Shown here one piece after another: positions 1-11,001 of a stretch of DNA of 64,000 bases (positions within the stretch are counted from its first letter, which is position 1; the number at the start of each line of letters is the position of its first letter). The position numbers were made by a program, and so were the translations under genes. The DNA is from Lasiosphaeria ovina (taxonomy: Eukaryota; Ascomycota; Sordariomycetes; Sordariales; Lasiosphaeriaceae): positions 2,294,001 through 2,358,000 of the forward strand of contig JAULSN010000007.1 in the NCBI GenBank assembly GCA_033439765.1, in the 5' to 3' direction. Below the pieces are notes generated by a model. It was not told the DNA's origin. It made no database searches and worked only from the letters and a program-made list of their open reading frames with translations.

Positions 1-1130
1 CTTGTCCCGGCCGTGTCACCGCGTTAGCTCAGCTATCATCTCCTCTTCGTTGTTTATGTCGCAACTTTACTGACGGGGCGCTGCCAACACGCTGCCCACA
101 TGGCCACTGCGGATGCTGTCATCGGCAAAGACTTTTGCGGGTTGGCTGTTCAGTGCTTTGTTGTTCGAGTTGCAGCCATAAACAAGTTGCCCAGAGCATC
201 AGGTACCCGGTATATGTTCTGCTGGTGTAGCGGTAGCCTATTCAAGATTCACGCCCGGGTCGATAGAACTCTATACTCAAGCATCTCAACAACACCACCG
301 TCAGGGTCGCTTCGACTTCCGTACAAAAGAAAAAGAAAAAGAAGAAGAAAAAAGGAAGCCGGTGTCGACATTGTTTCGCTTGGACTTTGCGTGCTTCCAT
401 CACTGCACCAGAGATTCCCCAGAACATGCCACGGCCGTTCTCTTTCCGGTCAGGGTGGGTGGTCGGGAGCCGGTTAGGGAACGGCCACCTCTCCTCTCTT
501 GCCAGACAATCTCCCCTCAGGTCATTTGTTCTGGGTGGAGGTGATCAGTTCACGCGCGGTAGCGATGGAGAGGTGGTTGAGGGTTAGTCGTAACGCGGAC
601 GGCAGCATCGTAGCTTGTTTTGGTGTGGTGGTGGTGAAGAGCAGAGGTTTCATGTAAGCTAATTAATATCTTTTTAGGGTGCAAGGTGGTGTGAATGATT
701 CATTTCACTGTTGTGGTGAGAGCCTCTCAATCTACATGCCTTTCTCAATATACTTCCCAGATCTACTCTCCCTGTCACGGAAATGAACGACAAGGGCGAC
801 ACCGGACCTCTAATCAGAAGACGGGCGGAATCACTGCCTTATCCGGGGTAGGCTGATGAAGAAAAACTAGATGCAATCGAGCTAAATTGCATTGGGCCAG
901 GGTGGAAGTAGGTATGTAGACCCCTTGTTGCTCTGGCCCCCTGAGCCCCTGATCATCAGCACTAAGCAACCCCATGCCACTCGTTTAGCAGCTCCCGCAA
1001 CCCCTTGTCCCTTCTGTGCGACGTTTGCTGACAGGGCTCCGTAGGCTAGTTGATGAAGTCTTTGCCCTCAAACCACCCTCTGCTTGTTAGTTAGTCAGAC
1101 TCGGCATTGGATTCCCGCATCTGCCGCTGT
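1..1130. other. Intergenic, no supported gene
   Basis: No reading frame here has coding character or family features on either strand. A purine run (A/G only, about 328-356) is the only obvious low-complexity element. It is probably 3' flank of the kinase-like gene that ends at 1131 on the minus strand, plus the flank of a gene off the left edge. Confidence 0.5.
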
Positions 1131-2210
1131 TCACTCTCTGGCTTCGTTACCCAGCCTCCAGCCCGCCTCGCAAAATTCCCGACCTTCTTGTATAGCTAAA
1201 CTGCGGGGCCCGAACTCGGGGTTGTAGATCCAGGTGCGCAGCCGATCCAGCGCGGCAAGGTCGCGCGACTTTCTGGACGTCGGATGGGCGCAGATGGGCC
1301 CGTTGAAGTACGTCTCGGGGACCATGTCCAGGGGGTCGTTGCCCCAACACGAGTGTCTGAACGATGAGTTACCTGAATTAGCCAAAGTCTTGTTCTGGTT
1401 TTCTTCCTTCTATGGTAAACCGAAAAGGAAAAGAACGCACATTGAGCAGAGCATCATCTCTTCGCCATCCGGCAAGGCCGAGCCCAAGTCGATGAGCGTC
1501 GGAGTGGTCCCGTCGGGGCTGACCATGACGTTGGTGGGCTGGATGTCGTTGTGGACGAGGCCGACGACGTCGTGCAGGTAGGTGACGGCCGAGGTCAGGG
1601 CCCTGAAGAAGGCCCTCCGGTTCTTGATTTTCTTGCCGGCCTTGAGGTGGTTCTGGATGGTGTCACCGGGCACGCGGCCGAGCATGATGCCCGTGACGCG
1701 GCCGCGACGCATGCGGCAGCCGTGGTAACGTACGATGTTGGGGTGCGGGTCGTAGCGCGCGAGATACTCTAGGGCCTTGATCTCGTGGGCGAACCATATG
1801 GCGACCTGGTCGTGCCTGTTGACGGCGGCGGCGCGCTCGGCGTCGTAGCCGGCCAGCCACGGGCGCTTGAGGTAGTAGACGGCCGGGTCGGGCTCCGTGT
1901 CGTACGAGTCGTGCACCGTCACGCCCGTCCGCTCGAAGAACCACGGGATGGGCAGCTGCGGGAAGATGTTCTCGCTGGGCGCCCGCGTGAGCGCGGCGCG
2001 GATCTGCTCGATGCTGTGTGTCGGCGCCGGGCCTGGCAGCAGCCCGGTTATGTACAGCGCGTCGTCCTCCCACACCGACCCCAGCTCCCACCGATGGTAC
2101 TTAGCCCCGACCACGATGCCCGTGTCATCGCATTTCACGATATCGTTGCATTCGACCTCGTCCTTGCTTCTAAGTTGAAACCCAGTGCCAGTCTCAGCGC
2201 CGGAGTACAT
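1131..2210 (-). CDS. Fungal protein kinase-like protein, 2 exons
   Basis: Exon 1 is 2210-1441, intron 1440-1357 (GTGCGT donor, TTCAG acceptor), exon 2 is 1356-1131; the join gives 331 residues. The C-lobe is recognisable. The catalytic loop reads HND at 220-222 with Asn227, where canonical kinases have HRD...N. DLG at 241-243 replaces DFG. There is no clear glycine-rich loop, and the N-terminal 100 residues match nothing I know. After DLG the chain continues to a Trp/Pro-rich tail, as in the lineage-expanded fungal kinase-like proteins. The ATG at 2210 is the first in frame. It is probably an atypical or weak kinase; its substrate is unknown. The intron is chosen because only this donor/acceptor pair keeps frame into the conserved-looking second exon. 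Confidence is good for a kinase-like fold and modest for activity. Confidence 0.75.
1357..1440 (-). other. Intron of the kinase-like gene
   Basis: Minus-strand donor GTGCGT at 1440 and acceptor CAG ending at 1357, 84 nt. The more proximal CAG (ending 1373) leads to a stop or the wrong frame, so the distal acceptor is preferred. Confidence 0.55.
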
Positions 2211-2235
2211 ATTTGCGGCGGAGGAATTGGTAAAG

Positions 2236-2259
2236 AATGGTGTGTGTATGATTGTGTCT

Positions 2260-2292
<33 letters not shown>

Positions 2293-2316
2293 GGAGCGAG
2301 AGAGAGAGAGAGACAG
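2236..2316 (+). repeat. (TG)n followed by (GA)n microsatellite
   Basis: A TG-rich tract about 2236-2273 runs into an almost pure GA tract about 2272-2313. It lies just upstream of the start codon (2210) of the minus-strand kinase-like gene, so in that gene's promoter or 5' leader it reads as CT- then CA-rich sequence. Such CT/CA-rich leaders are common in filamentous fungi. Confidence 0.85.
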
Positions 2317-2592
2317 ATGAAGAGGGGAAAAATGGTCTACTTGGCTGTCAGCCGAGAGTTCACCTTTTGGGTGCATTGTGGGTGTTAAACAAAGTCGTAG
2401 CAAGCGACCCGCGTTGGCGTGGCTGGAAATGGAAGTGCCTCTCTGCGTGCCCGTGGACCGGGCTCTGACAAGTCCAGGGCCATTTGATACATCATAATGG
2501 ACAAAGAAAGCTCGAAGAGGACAGCTCATGACACAAAGGGGCTTTGCTTTGGTAAGTTTCCACCTTGCACTTCAGGGTCCGGGCAAGCTAAT

Positions 2593-3040
2593 CGTGGCAA
2601 GAAACACAAAGTCTCACGGGACAAAGAAAAAGGAATAGATTGCCTGTTCCATATCAAATATCATATTGGTATTTTGATGTATACGTGGTGGTGGGTATGG
2701 ACCATTTCGCTTTTGTGATAAATCTAACTGTGAAAGTCCCTCCTTAAGCAAGCCTTATTAAAGCAGACGAAATACAATATCATATTGGTATTCGTTGCTA
2801 AGTGTCTATCTTAGCTTGCCAGTCACCCTTTCCCTGAAACTAGACAATCTCACTACATAGTTTCACGGTTTGGTAAAGTTCGACTTCACACCCCAGACTC
2901 CCAGTCCTGCTAGTCAGAGCGAGAGACACAGTCTAGGAGAGCAAAGAAAAGTGATAGACTACCTGTACCGTATCAAATATCATATTTGAATACGTAGCCA
3001 TGTGGCCATCTTGCGTAACCAGTCACCTTTCCTCCACTAA
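2593..3040 (+). repeat. Three diverged copies of one short repeat
   Basis: Segments about 2593-2680, 2770-2840 and 2915-3040 align in direct orientation. Each carries a core close to AATATCATATTGGTATT, and flanking words such as CAGTCACC and TAGAYTRCCTGT recur. Several differences between copies are C/T or G/A transitions. There is no ORF. This is probably a decayed tandem or dispersed repeat in the spacer upstream of the small spliced gene at 3447. Confidence 0.6.
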
Positions 3041-3220
3041 TCATCACGTATAACCCCGTTTCATTGCCCCTGGTCATGCTCTGCGTTTCTCTCAGATCTT
3101 CCAATTATTGGCCATGTCCGATTCATGTTTTACTCGGCATGGCTGAGAGCGAGGCTGACCAGTGAATCGATTATATCCACCTCAGAGCACCATGTAACGA
3201 AACAACCCTCGCCCCCAAGG

Positions 3221-3227
3221 TATAAAG
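3221..3227 (+). promoter_or_regulatory. TATA box of the small spliced gene
   Basis: TATAAAG lies about 226 nt before the start codon at 3447. It is followed by a long CA/CT-rich leader containing ACC-, CAC- and CTCTC-type words typical of well-expressed ascomycete genes. Confidence 0.6.
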
Positions 3228-3446
3228 TCCAGCCGCCAAAACGCATCCATCCCGGAAAAAAAACACCATCCAAACCCACAAGTTCAGCACCCATCACCTA
3301 CCTCTCTCATCTCTCTTGGGCACAACACCACACACCTGGAATCCACCTCGCTCGTCAGCCGATCAACCACCCACTACCTGCTGACTCGCTTCAACGAGAA
3401 CCATTTCACGTACAAAAGCAAATACCGCTCAACACTCGCAGCCACC

Positions 3447-3820
3447 ATGTAAGCCACACAACCCTGACAAGAACACAAACATACACACACAAGGCCGAAT
3501 AACTAACCCACTGATGGAAATTTACCAACGACAGGTGCGGTTCCGGCAAGGTTGCCTGGACTGTGTCCGCGGGCAAGGCCGTCGCCTCTGGGGAGCTCAA
3601 TTTCGAATATGATTGCGGCGATGTGACGTGCTCCGACTCGAGGAGAGCTATGGTAGTGGCTCCAGCTCCGGCTCCGGCTCCGGCTCCGGCCTCAAGCCGA
3701 AGCCGAGCGGTTTCGGCGGTTTCGGCGGCGGCGGTGGTGGTAGAACGGCGGGTGGCCAGCAGCAGGTATGCTCCAAGCAGCAGCAGCAGCAGCAGAAAGG
3801 GGAGGGCCAAGGGCAAGTGA
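3447..3820 (+). CDS. 95-aa protein, start codon split by intron
   Basis: The start sits in a perfect context (GCCACCATG) but the next codon is TAA. Removing a 86-nt intron (3449-3534, GTAAGC...ACAG) joins AT to G, restores ATG and opens a frame to 3820 (95 residues). The protein begins MCGSGKVAWTV and has four Cys in the first 47 residues (positions 2, 28, 33 and one nearby). An Ala-Pro repeat (about 42-52) and a Ser/Arg/Lys-rich basic tail follow. I recognise no family. An upstream TATA box and long CA-rich leader support a real, possibly highly expressed gene. An alternative is a different downstream splice into the Gly/Ser/Gln-rich frame that overlaps from 3613. Unspliced mRNA would encode only a start-stop. 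Confidence 0.55.
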
Positions 3821-3954
3821 TGATTATCAGTGTTTGTTTCGGCCGCCCATGGCAGCAGACTCGGGCTTTTTTCCTTTTTTTGTCTCACGGCGCTCCTGTA
3901 GGCCAAGGTACCCGATCTAGAACGAGGTGGCAATTGAAAAAATGATGGTCAGTG

Positions 3955-4003
<49 letters not shown>

Positions 4004-4004
4004 G
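3955..4004 (+). repeat. (TCTG)n microsatellite
   Basis: About 12 uninterrupted TCTG units lie between the convergent 3' ends of the 95-aa gene and the calpain gene. No other feature is seen in 3821-4153. Confidence 0.95.
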
Positions 4005-4153
4005 CAGATGTGAATATAAATCGTAGAGGTCAACATATAATCAAAATGCCCTTCCACTTCTCATAGCGAAAAAAATAGCATGAAAAAGAAACTGTTGCCA
4101 AACATGCACCGGCACCTCTCTCCCGCAAGACACATGCTGTTGTCGCACAGCCC

Positions 4154-6747
4154 TCACTGCACCGCAAGACTCGACGCCTCCTGGGGATTCTTGGGGTCGG
4201 CGAGCTGGATGGTGATCTCCTCGTCCTGCGAATAGACGCGAAGCCCAATCACGCACACGGCGTTCCAGACCTTGGGCTCGTTGTCGCCGCCGCCGAGGCC
4301 CGACGCGTCGTCCCTGTCGCCGCCGGCCTCGTTGGCTGCTGACTCCCCCTCCGACTTGACGGATGCAGCGGCGCTCTCTTTAGAGTCGGGGGCGGTTGCT
4401 GCCTCGGCCTTGTCGTCTCCATCTCCATCTTTCTTCTCTGTTTCCTTTTCCTCCTTATCGTCTTTCTTCTCCCCGTCCTCTTTCTTCGCTTCGCCTTTCT
4501 TGGAACCCTCTTCGCTGCTCTCTTCGCTCGATTCATCATCTTCGTCCTCTGTCTCGCTTTCTTGTTCTTCTTCCTTCTTTTCTTCCTCTTTGGCATCAGC
4601 AGGTGTTTCTTTGGCGTCGGCAGGCTCTTCCTTGGAATCTGTAGCCTCCTCCTTGTTCTCTGCAACAGCAGCCTCTTTCTCTTTCTCTTTCTCCTCCGCC
4701 TTCGGAGACGTAGCAGACTTGAGCGCCTTGGAGTGCGCAATATCGAAGCTGAGGCCAACCTGGCGCAGCTTTTGCGGCTTGACGTCGGCCTTGTCCTGCA
4801 CGACGGCCTCGACGGGCTCGCGGGACGTGTCCTTCAAGGCCGTGATCTTGGGCAGGATCTCGTACACGCCTGGCTCGAGATCGGCCTCGCAGGTCACGGA
4901 CCGGCTGGCCTGCCAGAAGTTCTCGGCCTTGGGCTGCACACGGCAGATGTAGTCGCCTGGCTCCGCGTCTTGTTTCTGCAGGATGAAGTGCAGCAAGTAG
5001 TTATACTCGCCTTCAAGGCCGCGGAAATAACGCGTGTCAAGCTGGAAATAGAGGGTCGCGAATGTTAGTCTTGAGAAATTTGGGAAAGGCGAAGAGCAAG
5101 TTGGCTTACCTGCTGCAACACAAACACGACGGTACCAGACTTCTTGACTTCGACAACAAATTTCTGTTGCAAATATCCCGTCAACCATGCCACACTGACA
5201 CTCGTCCACTCCTGCGTCACGGTCCATTGGTCGTCAAAGAGGCGGGTGCGGTATAGGTTGGTAAAGGTGAGGAGCATGTCCTGGTATGTCATCCAGAACA
5301 CGCCGTCATTCTCGAAGCGGTAGTCAAGTTTGATGAGCTGCTCTACTTGTCAGAAGTCTAAAGGCATAATGCCACGTTTGCTGTAGAGTAACAGCGGTTG
5401 GTTTCTTACCCAGTAGGGCGTCCACTCCTTCGAGCCATCGCTCCAGGGGCCGTTCCACTCGCCGGCGCCATCGCCACCTCGCTGGCCCCATGGGTTTCTA
5501 GGAGTTTGTAAGGATCTAGGACAAAACTTCAAGACTCTAGTTTCATGTTCTGGGACCTACCTGACTTTGACGAGCCTCACGGGCTTCCCATCCTCCCCAT
5601 TTTCCTCCCGGGCCTCAAGAAGCGAATAAGCATGGGCATTGGCCAGTCCGTTCTTGTCTCCCGAGGCGTTCTGGTCGAGGATATCGAGGCCAAAAACAAA
5701 GTGCTTGTCCTCGTTGAGCAGCTCCTTCCAGAGATGCTCTTTTGACAGAACATCTTCGAGAACCATTTCCGAGTAGATGCCGCCCGTGAGATCTTCGACG
5801 CCCTCGCCAACCCAGCCTCCCCAGATGGAGTGGAAATCGCCATGGGCTTTGGCATAGGCCTTCTCCATGAGCGGGAGCCAGGTCTCGTTGGCGTCCCGGC
5901 AAGAGGCAAAGTAGAGCGCCTCGGAACCTGTCTGGTTTGCCTTTCTGTACGTGCTCATCACGCTGTTAGTGGGATCACAAATGCTCCCGCCTAGGGCGGA
6001 AAAATCGGGCTCCTTAAGGAACAGGTTATCGTCAATGACGGTGGGCACCCAGGCGCCGTCGCGGTGAAAGACGAAGCCGTAGACACCGCAGTCTACGTCC
6101 CTGGCCACGCAAATCTTGTCCATGAGGTCCTTGCGGTGGCAGACAGTCGCAACGGCGCTCAGCCACCAGCAATCTTCCGAGTTGCTGCCCTGCATGATGT
6201 CAGAGCTGGAGAAGCCATCGACGCTAAACTGGGGATTCTCGTAGATCCAGCTGACGCGGTGGACCGAGCGCGGATTCGGGTTGAAGTCCTCATAATTGTC
6301 TTCGTCGTAGATGGGCTGGCGTGTTAGGATCTTGCGGAGAGTAGTGATGTCGAGACCCAACGACCCCTCGCCAATGACGCGATTCTCCTGGAGGGTGCTG
6401 AGGGCGTCCTCGACGGTCCAAGGGTTCGCCCTGGGAGCGGGCGAACGCCATGTTAGGCTAACAAGGCAGTCCATTCCATTGCCCCGGACGTCGAATGACG
6501 GGTCGGTCCATTTGCTGTTGGTGCGCTTGCAGTCCCGCACGATGCGCGCGACCTTTGCACGACACTCGGCCGCGGCTGCCTCATAGCTCAGGCCGCAGTT
6601 CTTCTGGGACTTGTTGCTGTCGGCGGCCTGGGGGAGCGGAAGCAGTGTCTCGTAGAGGCTGCTGGGGAATATGGCAGTGACTTTCCCTGGCTTCTCTGTA
6701 ATGAAACTCTTCCAAAAATCGCCAATCAGGTCCTGTGGTGCAGGCAT
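4154..6747 (-). CDS. Calpain-type cysteine protease, 4 exons
   Basis: Exons are 6747-5561, 5497-5410, 5340-5110 and 5041-4154 (797 residues); all joins keep frame. The CysPc catalytic triad is intact: Cys193 in SEDCWWLSA, His372 in NAHAYSL, and Asn397 in NPWG, the last falling exactly at the first exon junction. A beta-rich calpain-like C2L/domain III region follows (about 450-560). Then comes an extreme Lys/Glu/Asp/Ser-rich stretch (about 610-740) and a short conserved C-terminal patch with VCVIGLRVYSQD. Calpains are cytosolic proteases that cut a few sites in their targets, usually with Ca2+. The N-terminus has no MIT domain, so this is not obviously the pH-signalling PalB/Rim13 calpain. 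The acidic low-complexity block is unusual and could bind Ca2+ or basic partners. The substrate is unknown. Confidence 0.9.
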
Positions 6748-6767
6748 GGTGTTCTCGGGCTTGTGGT

Positions 6768-6836
6768 CTGGGGATGAATGTTGTTAGTGGCGCTTGCGGG
6801 GGAGTGGGAGGGGCTGGTGGACGAGCTACGTCTTAC
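6768..6836 (-). other. Probable 5' UTR intron of the calpain gene
   Basis: On the minus strand ATC|GTAAGA at 6836 and CCCCAG|ACC ending at 6768 frame a 69-nt intron with an internal CTAAC, 20 nt upstream of the calpain ATG. The upstream exon has no ATG, so the intron would lie in the leader. Confidence 0.55.
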
Positions 6837-6849
6837 GATGGGGTCTAGG

Positions 6850-8341
6850 GAGTAAAAAAGGGGGAATATATGGATTTAAGCTCCTCGAGAGTCTGAGTGC
6901 TCACCTCAACAGCGACCCAAGAAACCCAACTAGGTAGCTCCTACAGGTGCCTAGTACTATTCTTAGTGTTAGCCAATAAGGCAGCAAGTGGCTAGGCAGC
7001 ATTAGAGTCCATGGCCTGTCAGCACGAACGAGCCCATGTCAGCATGCACGCCGAGGCTCTCGGCACCACAGCGTGCTACGCTGTTAGGGTTGTTCTGTAT
7101 GCTAGCCTGCTAGCCCTGTATGGCAGCCCCCAATCCCGTGCATTCTCCGAACACTGACTTGGGGTCTTGGGGTTTGGCAAAGTGCAGGCTTTGGCTGAGG
7201 TACAGTACCCGAAACCTGTGGGGGTGAGGCGGGTGGGTGGGATTTGGTGTCTGTCGATTCCTTCTGAATCTGATGAAGCGCCGTCAGCGCCTGACAAACA
7301 TCAAACATCGAGCCGCAGCCACATGAAGCCACTGTCCATGCAGCTGTGCATAATGAATAATCCGCTCATGTCCGAAATCCGTTTAGACGGGGTTGCATGC
7401 CGGTTCTGACATGGTTGAAGGATTACTCGTTTCCTGTGGGTGTTGTGTCGTGCCCCAAGCTGAGCTCTCTCCAAAGTCCACTGTTCAACGCTGGAGTGGG
7501 GCCCGTGGGGCTGTGGGCTCGCGGGGTGGTCGGCGATGATGTCGAAGCGGGTGCATCCTTCCTTCGGGTCGTTTGTGGGGCCGTGAGACGGTTGAGTTGA
7601 CCTTAGAATAATCTTCAATTATCCCATAGCTAGATCGGACTTCGAGCCCGAAATGCCCGGCCCGCAATGCGGCAACGAGTGACAATGCATTTGCGTCGAT
7701 CGCTTTCCCTGCCAGCCACCGAAGGTAGGGCAGTGCAGCAACCAACCAGAGGGTCACGTGAGTTCGAACAGTCGACAGGATTGACCCTCGATCGTGGGGC
7801 GCAGAGGCGAGCTAGAGGATGCCTGGGCTTGCAATTGCTAGCAGAAAGGATACAAGGTTCACGGAGAACAGCGAAATATCCCGGGCGGGAAACCGATGGG
7901 AAGGGGGAAAGAGCGCTACGTGATGACGGGCCCAATTCGAATGTGGGGCCAATGTCACTTTGTCACGATGGGAGAATGCACACTCGAAGCAACGACCGCT
8001 CTTTCCTCAAAAACAGATGCAAAGTAAATGACAACTGAAGCACTGGGCAACGCAAAAAGTTTGCGCGCCCCGCATCAATTACTAATTGGATTCGACATTA
8101 TCGCTAGATCCTTTATTTTCCGTTTTATTTTCGCATCCCGCCCAAAACAGAAACGCCATCGCAATGCAGTGCCCAATTCCTGAACCCCACCAGGCCCCAA
8201 ACACCCCATAGTAAACACCCAGACGCAACACAAATGCACAATTGGCAGCAGCGTCCCCCTCGCTGCGTTTATGAAACAACTAAAAATTAACTAATTACGG
8301 CGACCGCGCCAGACCGACTCCCTTCATCAGACTTATTAGAC
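6850..8341. other. Intergenic spacer, no supported gene
   Basis: This is the common upstream region of the calpain gene and the downstream flank of the secreted-protein gene. Several ORFs of 60-120 codons occur on both strands but overlap each other and have neither conserved motifs nor splice support. Confidence 0.5.
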
Positions 8342-8998
8342 TCAGCAGACGTGGCGCAAATAGACGCCGAGAAACTCGTCCGCGTCCGCGCCCGCGTCCC
8401 CAGCAGCAGGCAGCACGTCGTTGGGCCACGAGACGCCCATGTTGACGGCGATCCAGTCCGGGATCTCGAGGAGGTAGTCGGCGGCGGCGTCGTAGGGCTC
8501 GGCGCCGGCGACGACGTGCAAGCCGCGCGACACGGTGGCGGTGGCCCAGGGGCCTGGCACGACGTTGAGCTGGTTGTACGACGGGAGCGGGGCCCCAGGG
8601 GCCCCGAGGTTGGTGATCTTGGAGATGGCGATCTCGGGCGGCTTCTGCCAGTCGGCACGGCCGAGCTGCACGTCGCCGAAGCGCGATGCCGGGAAGCTCA
8701 GGGTAAACTCGCACACTGCCGGCGGGCTGCTGGCCGAGGAGCCGGAGCCGGGCGCTGGCGGCGTGAAGCGCAGGATGGCGGCCACGCCGACCTTGTTCCC
8801 TGCGCCGTCGACCAGCTGGTTCAGCGCGACGTAGGGGTCGTATGCCTTTGCCGGCTCGTCCCGGTTTTCTTTGCTGATGGACAAGATCGACGACGGGCCG
8901 ACCGCCTGGCCGCAGACCCGTGGGCCTAGGAGGCCGGTTGTGAGGGCGGATGCACCGAGGGACAGGAAGCTAAGGAGGAGGAGGTCGAGTTTGGCCAT
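8342..8998 (-). CDS. Secreted protein of unknown function, 218 aa
   Basis: Single exon starting at ATG 8998. Residues 1-18 form a clear signal peptide (MAKLDLLLLSFLSLGASA, hydrophobic core then Ala-x-Ala). There is no transmembrane segment after it. Cys residues are few (29, about 92, and the final residue 218). The middle carries VCEFTLSFPASRFGDV followed by Pro/Gly/Ala-rich segments. This weakly resembles the beta-sandwich But2-type C-terminal domain of small secreted fungal proteins, but I would not name it on that basis. It is probably extracellular or cell-wall associated. GC-rich third positions and an uninterrupted frame of 218 codons support a real gene. Confidence 0.65.
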   Translation of the reverse strand: MAKLDLLLLSFLSLGASALTTGLLGPRVCGQAVGPSSILSISKENRDEPAKAYDPYVALNQLVDGAGNKVGVAAILRFTPPAPGSGSSASSPPAVCEFTLSFPASRFGDVQLGRADWQKPPEIAISKITNLGAPGAPLPSYNQLNVVPGPWATATVSRGLHVVAGAEPYDAAADYLLEIPDWIAVNMGVSWPNDVLPAAGDAGADADEFLGVYLRHVC

Positions 8999-8999
8999 G

Positions 9000-10890
9000 T
9001 TCGCGGTGGTGGGGCGTGATTAGTGATTAAATGGTCGGTATTTTCCCTTTCCCTTTCCCCCCTGTTGCTGACGGACAATGGAAAATGACGGCCAGGAAAG
9101 AGCAGGAGGAAAAGACAAGATGACGTTGGGCCCCATCTTTTGCCTGCACAGAGCGGCCACTTCCTTCTTGTACCAACTTGATGAGAGGCGCGTGTCTGGC
9201 TAATTCGGCTGGGCGCCTTCCAACGGACCCTGGGGTGAGGCGCTGCTTGTCTTGATCCGGCCGGCAATCATTTCGGATGAGTCGAGATGCAGGCTGCGTG
9301 CAGGATTTGAGCCGGGCCCGGCGCTTGCATTGGGGCCCGTTGGAAACAAACTTGTCAGCCCTGCCTGCAAGCTGAGACAATCAAGGGAGCGGCAACGAAA
9401 GACCAAAACACCCAAGCCCAATCAATTTGCGAGTGGGAGCGGGCAATCGGTTGGTCCCACTTGATGCCGTTTCAGCGACTTTTGCTGTTGGTGGCTGCGG
9501 CGGGAATTTGGAGGCTCAGTTGCCAAAAATAAGCACCAGCCCTGGAAGAGTTTGAGGAGTGAGCCCGTCGCTGTGCTGAGTGCTGCCTGTCAGCTGATGA
9601 TCATCTTGCGAATTGACGTGAGATGAGAGGGACCAATGCATCGACATGAGCGCGTCCCGGATTGGAGATGGCGATCGGTGACAAATGTCTCGCGGTGATT
9701 CTGTGGGGAAATCCAGGCCGCAGTCTCAATCACCGTGAGCGAATTTCCCTGCTTCAGAGCGCTGGGAATGGCATCGCGAGCGAAATGCAATCAACGGATG
9801 CCCGTTCTTGCGGTTCGAGCAGAGTGGTGGCAGGCAGGTCCATCGGTCGAATGGCGCTGCGAATCGACCCCCGGTCGGGAGTGAATTGATGCCAAGTTGA
9901 TGGTGCCTCTGTTCGTGGCCCATGAGAGAAGACGTCGCATGAGAGAAGACGTCGCATGAGAGGGGACATCGTCGGAAGAGTGTCGAATCCCGCAAAACCC
10001 TCACCGGCGACACGAGAATGGAATTTAATCTTTTGAGTGCAACTTGTGTCATTCAACTTGACGATGACCCACTGGGCAGGCCATCTGAAGCCCCGAAACA
10101 CACGGAACAAAAAGCATGGCGATTGAATATCTGAGCAGATGCAAAGAGGGTGCTTGAGTCAAGCTTGAAGGAAAACAATGGGGACGAAACAATGAGAATA
10201 AAATGAAGATGTAATCAGTCCAGACTCGCAAATGTGGAAGTCGACGAAAGGGGACAATGAAGCCAGGCAATGTTCCGTTCCAGTGTTGAAGCCGAACCCG
10301 CGAAAGGGAAAACTGAAGCTTTGGTCTTTGCGCTTTAACAAATGGCTGGGGAGATAATTGCAAGAAATCCAAACAGATATCGTTGAACAGGTCAAAGAGA
10401 CCAAGGAGACGTGTCGCCAAGGTTTGTGAGGAGAGCTGACGCTGACCCCTCATCCCATCCCGTCTAAGAATCCAGGTTGCACCAGTCCTCCCCCGTATCT
10501 TCCTTCTCTCACGCGCAGCTGCCGAATACAGCCCATTTCACTCTGTTTTCCCGCACAAGCCGGCGCAGAGGAGCCACGTCAGTCGAGTCGGCTTCTTCAC
10601 AGTGTTTGCTTTCCAGAGTTTAAGGATTGAGGACTGGGGGAACTGGGGACTGGAGAGGAAGCAACAAACCTCGGTCAGTTGGCGTGGGAGAACTACGACA
10701 TAGTAGGTTTCGACCTCCTGCGTTTTTTAGCTCAAGGTACCGCAGTGGTTGTTGGGAATTGGCAGAAGTAAGAATGACAATTCGAGCACCCGGCTTCGAA
10801 GAGGCCCTGCTCCGCCCACCCCCCTCTTGTCCAATGACGACGGCAGCCGGGAGAAAGAAACAACAGATGAGCGAGGTAAAAAAAACTCAC
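9000..10890. other. Intergenic region, no supported gene
   Basis: About 1.9 kb without a convincing gene. ORFs on both strands are short and mutually overlapping. The only structured element is the 17-bp triplet repeat at 9921-9971. Confidence 0.45.
9921..9971 (+). repeat. Three tandem 17-bp units with GACGTC core
   Basis: Units 9921-9937 and 9938-9954 are identical (CATGAGAGAAGACGTCG). The third, 9955-9971, differs by three substitutions. The first two units contain the palindrome GACGTC, the core bound by CRE-type bZIP factors in fungi. No neighbouring start codon is close, so a regulatory role is only a possibility. Confidence 0.85.
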
Positions 10891-11001
10891 GTTCGCATGT
10901 ACTGGTATTGCTCCGAATATTGTGCCAAGATAGCGCTCGAGAAGGTCTTTGCGCAGCCGGTAGGTTGAGATCAACTGTTTCGTGTACACGCCTTGGGGCA
11001 T
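10891..11001 (-). pseudogene. Orphan first exon, paralogue of the 80-aa gene
   Basis: ATG at 11001 in good context (AGCACCATG) opens 37 codons that end at a GTGAGT donor (10890). The exon has exactly the same length and intron phase as exon 1 of the gene at 19334-19745. The two share Y-R-L-R-[HK]-D-x-L at residues 14-21 and Phe-Gly at 29-30 in ungapped alignment. No counterpart of the second exon (motif FWLTRPLTN) is found in the next 270 nt. After the candidate acceptor GAAG a frame of about 57 codons is open but not similar. This is most simply a truncated gene copy, or less likely a divergent functional member. Confidence 0.5.

Noticed and set aside
3125..3502. 125-codon ORF upstream of the small spliced gene
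   Set aside because: It covers the TATA box, the CA-rich leader and the intron of the downstream gene.
4272..4952. Ser/Phe-rich plus-strand ORF
   Set aside because: It is antisense of the Lys/Glu-rich block of the calpain gene and has no independent support.
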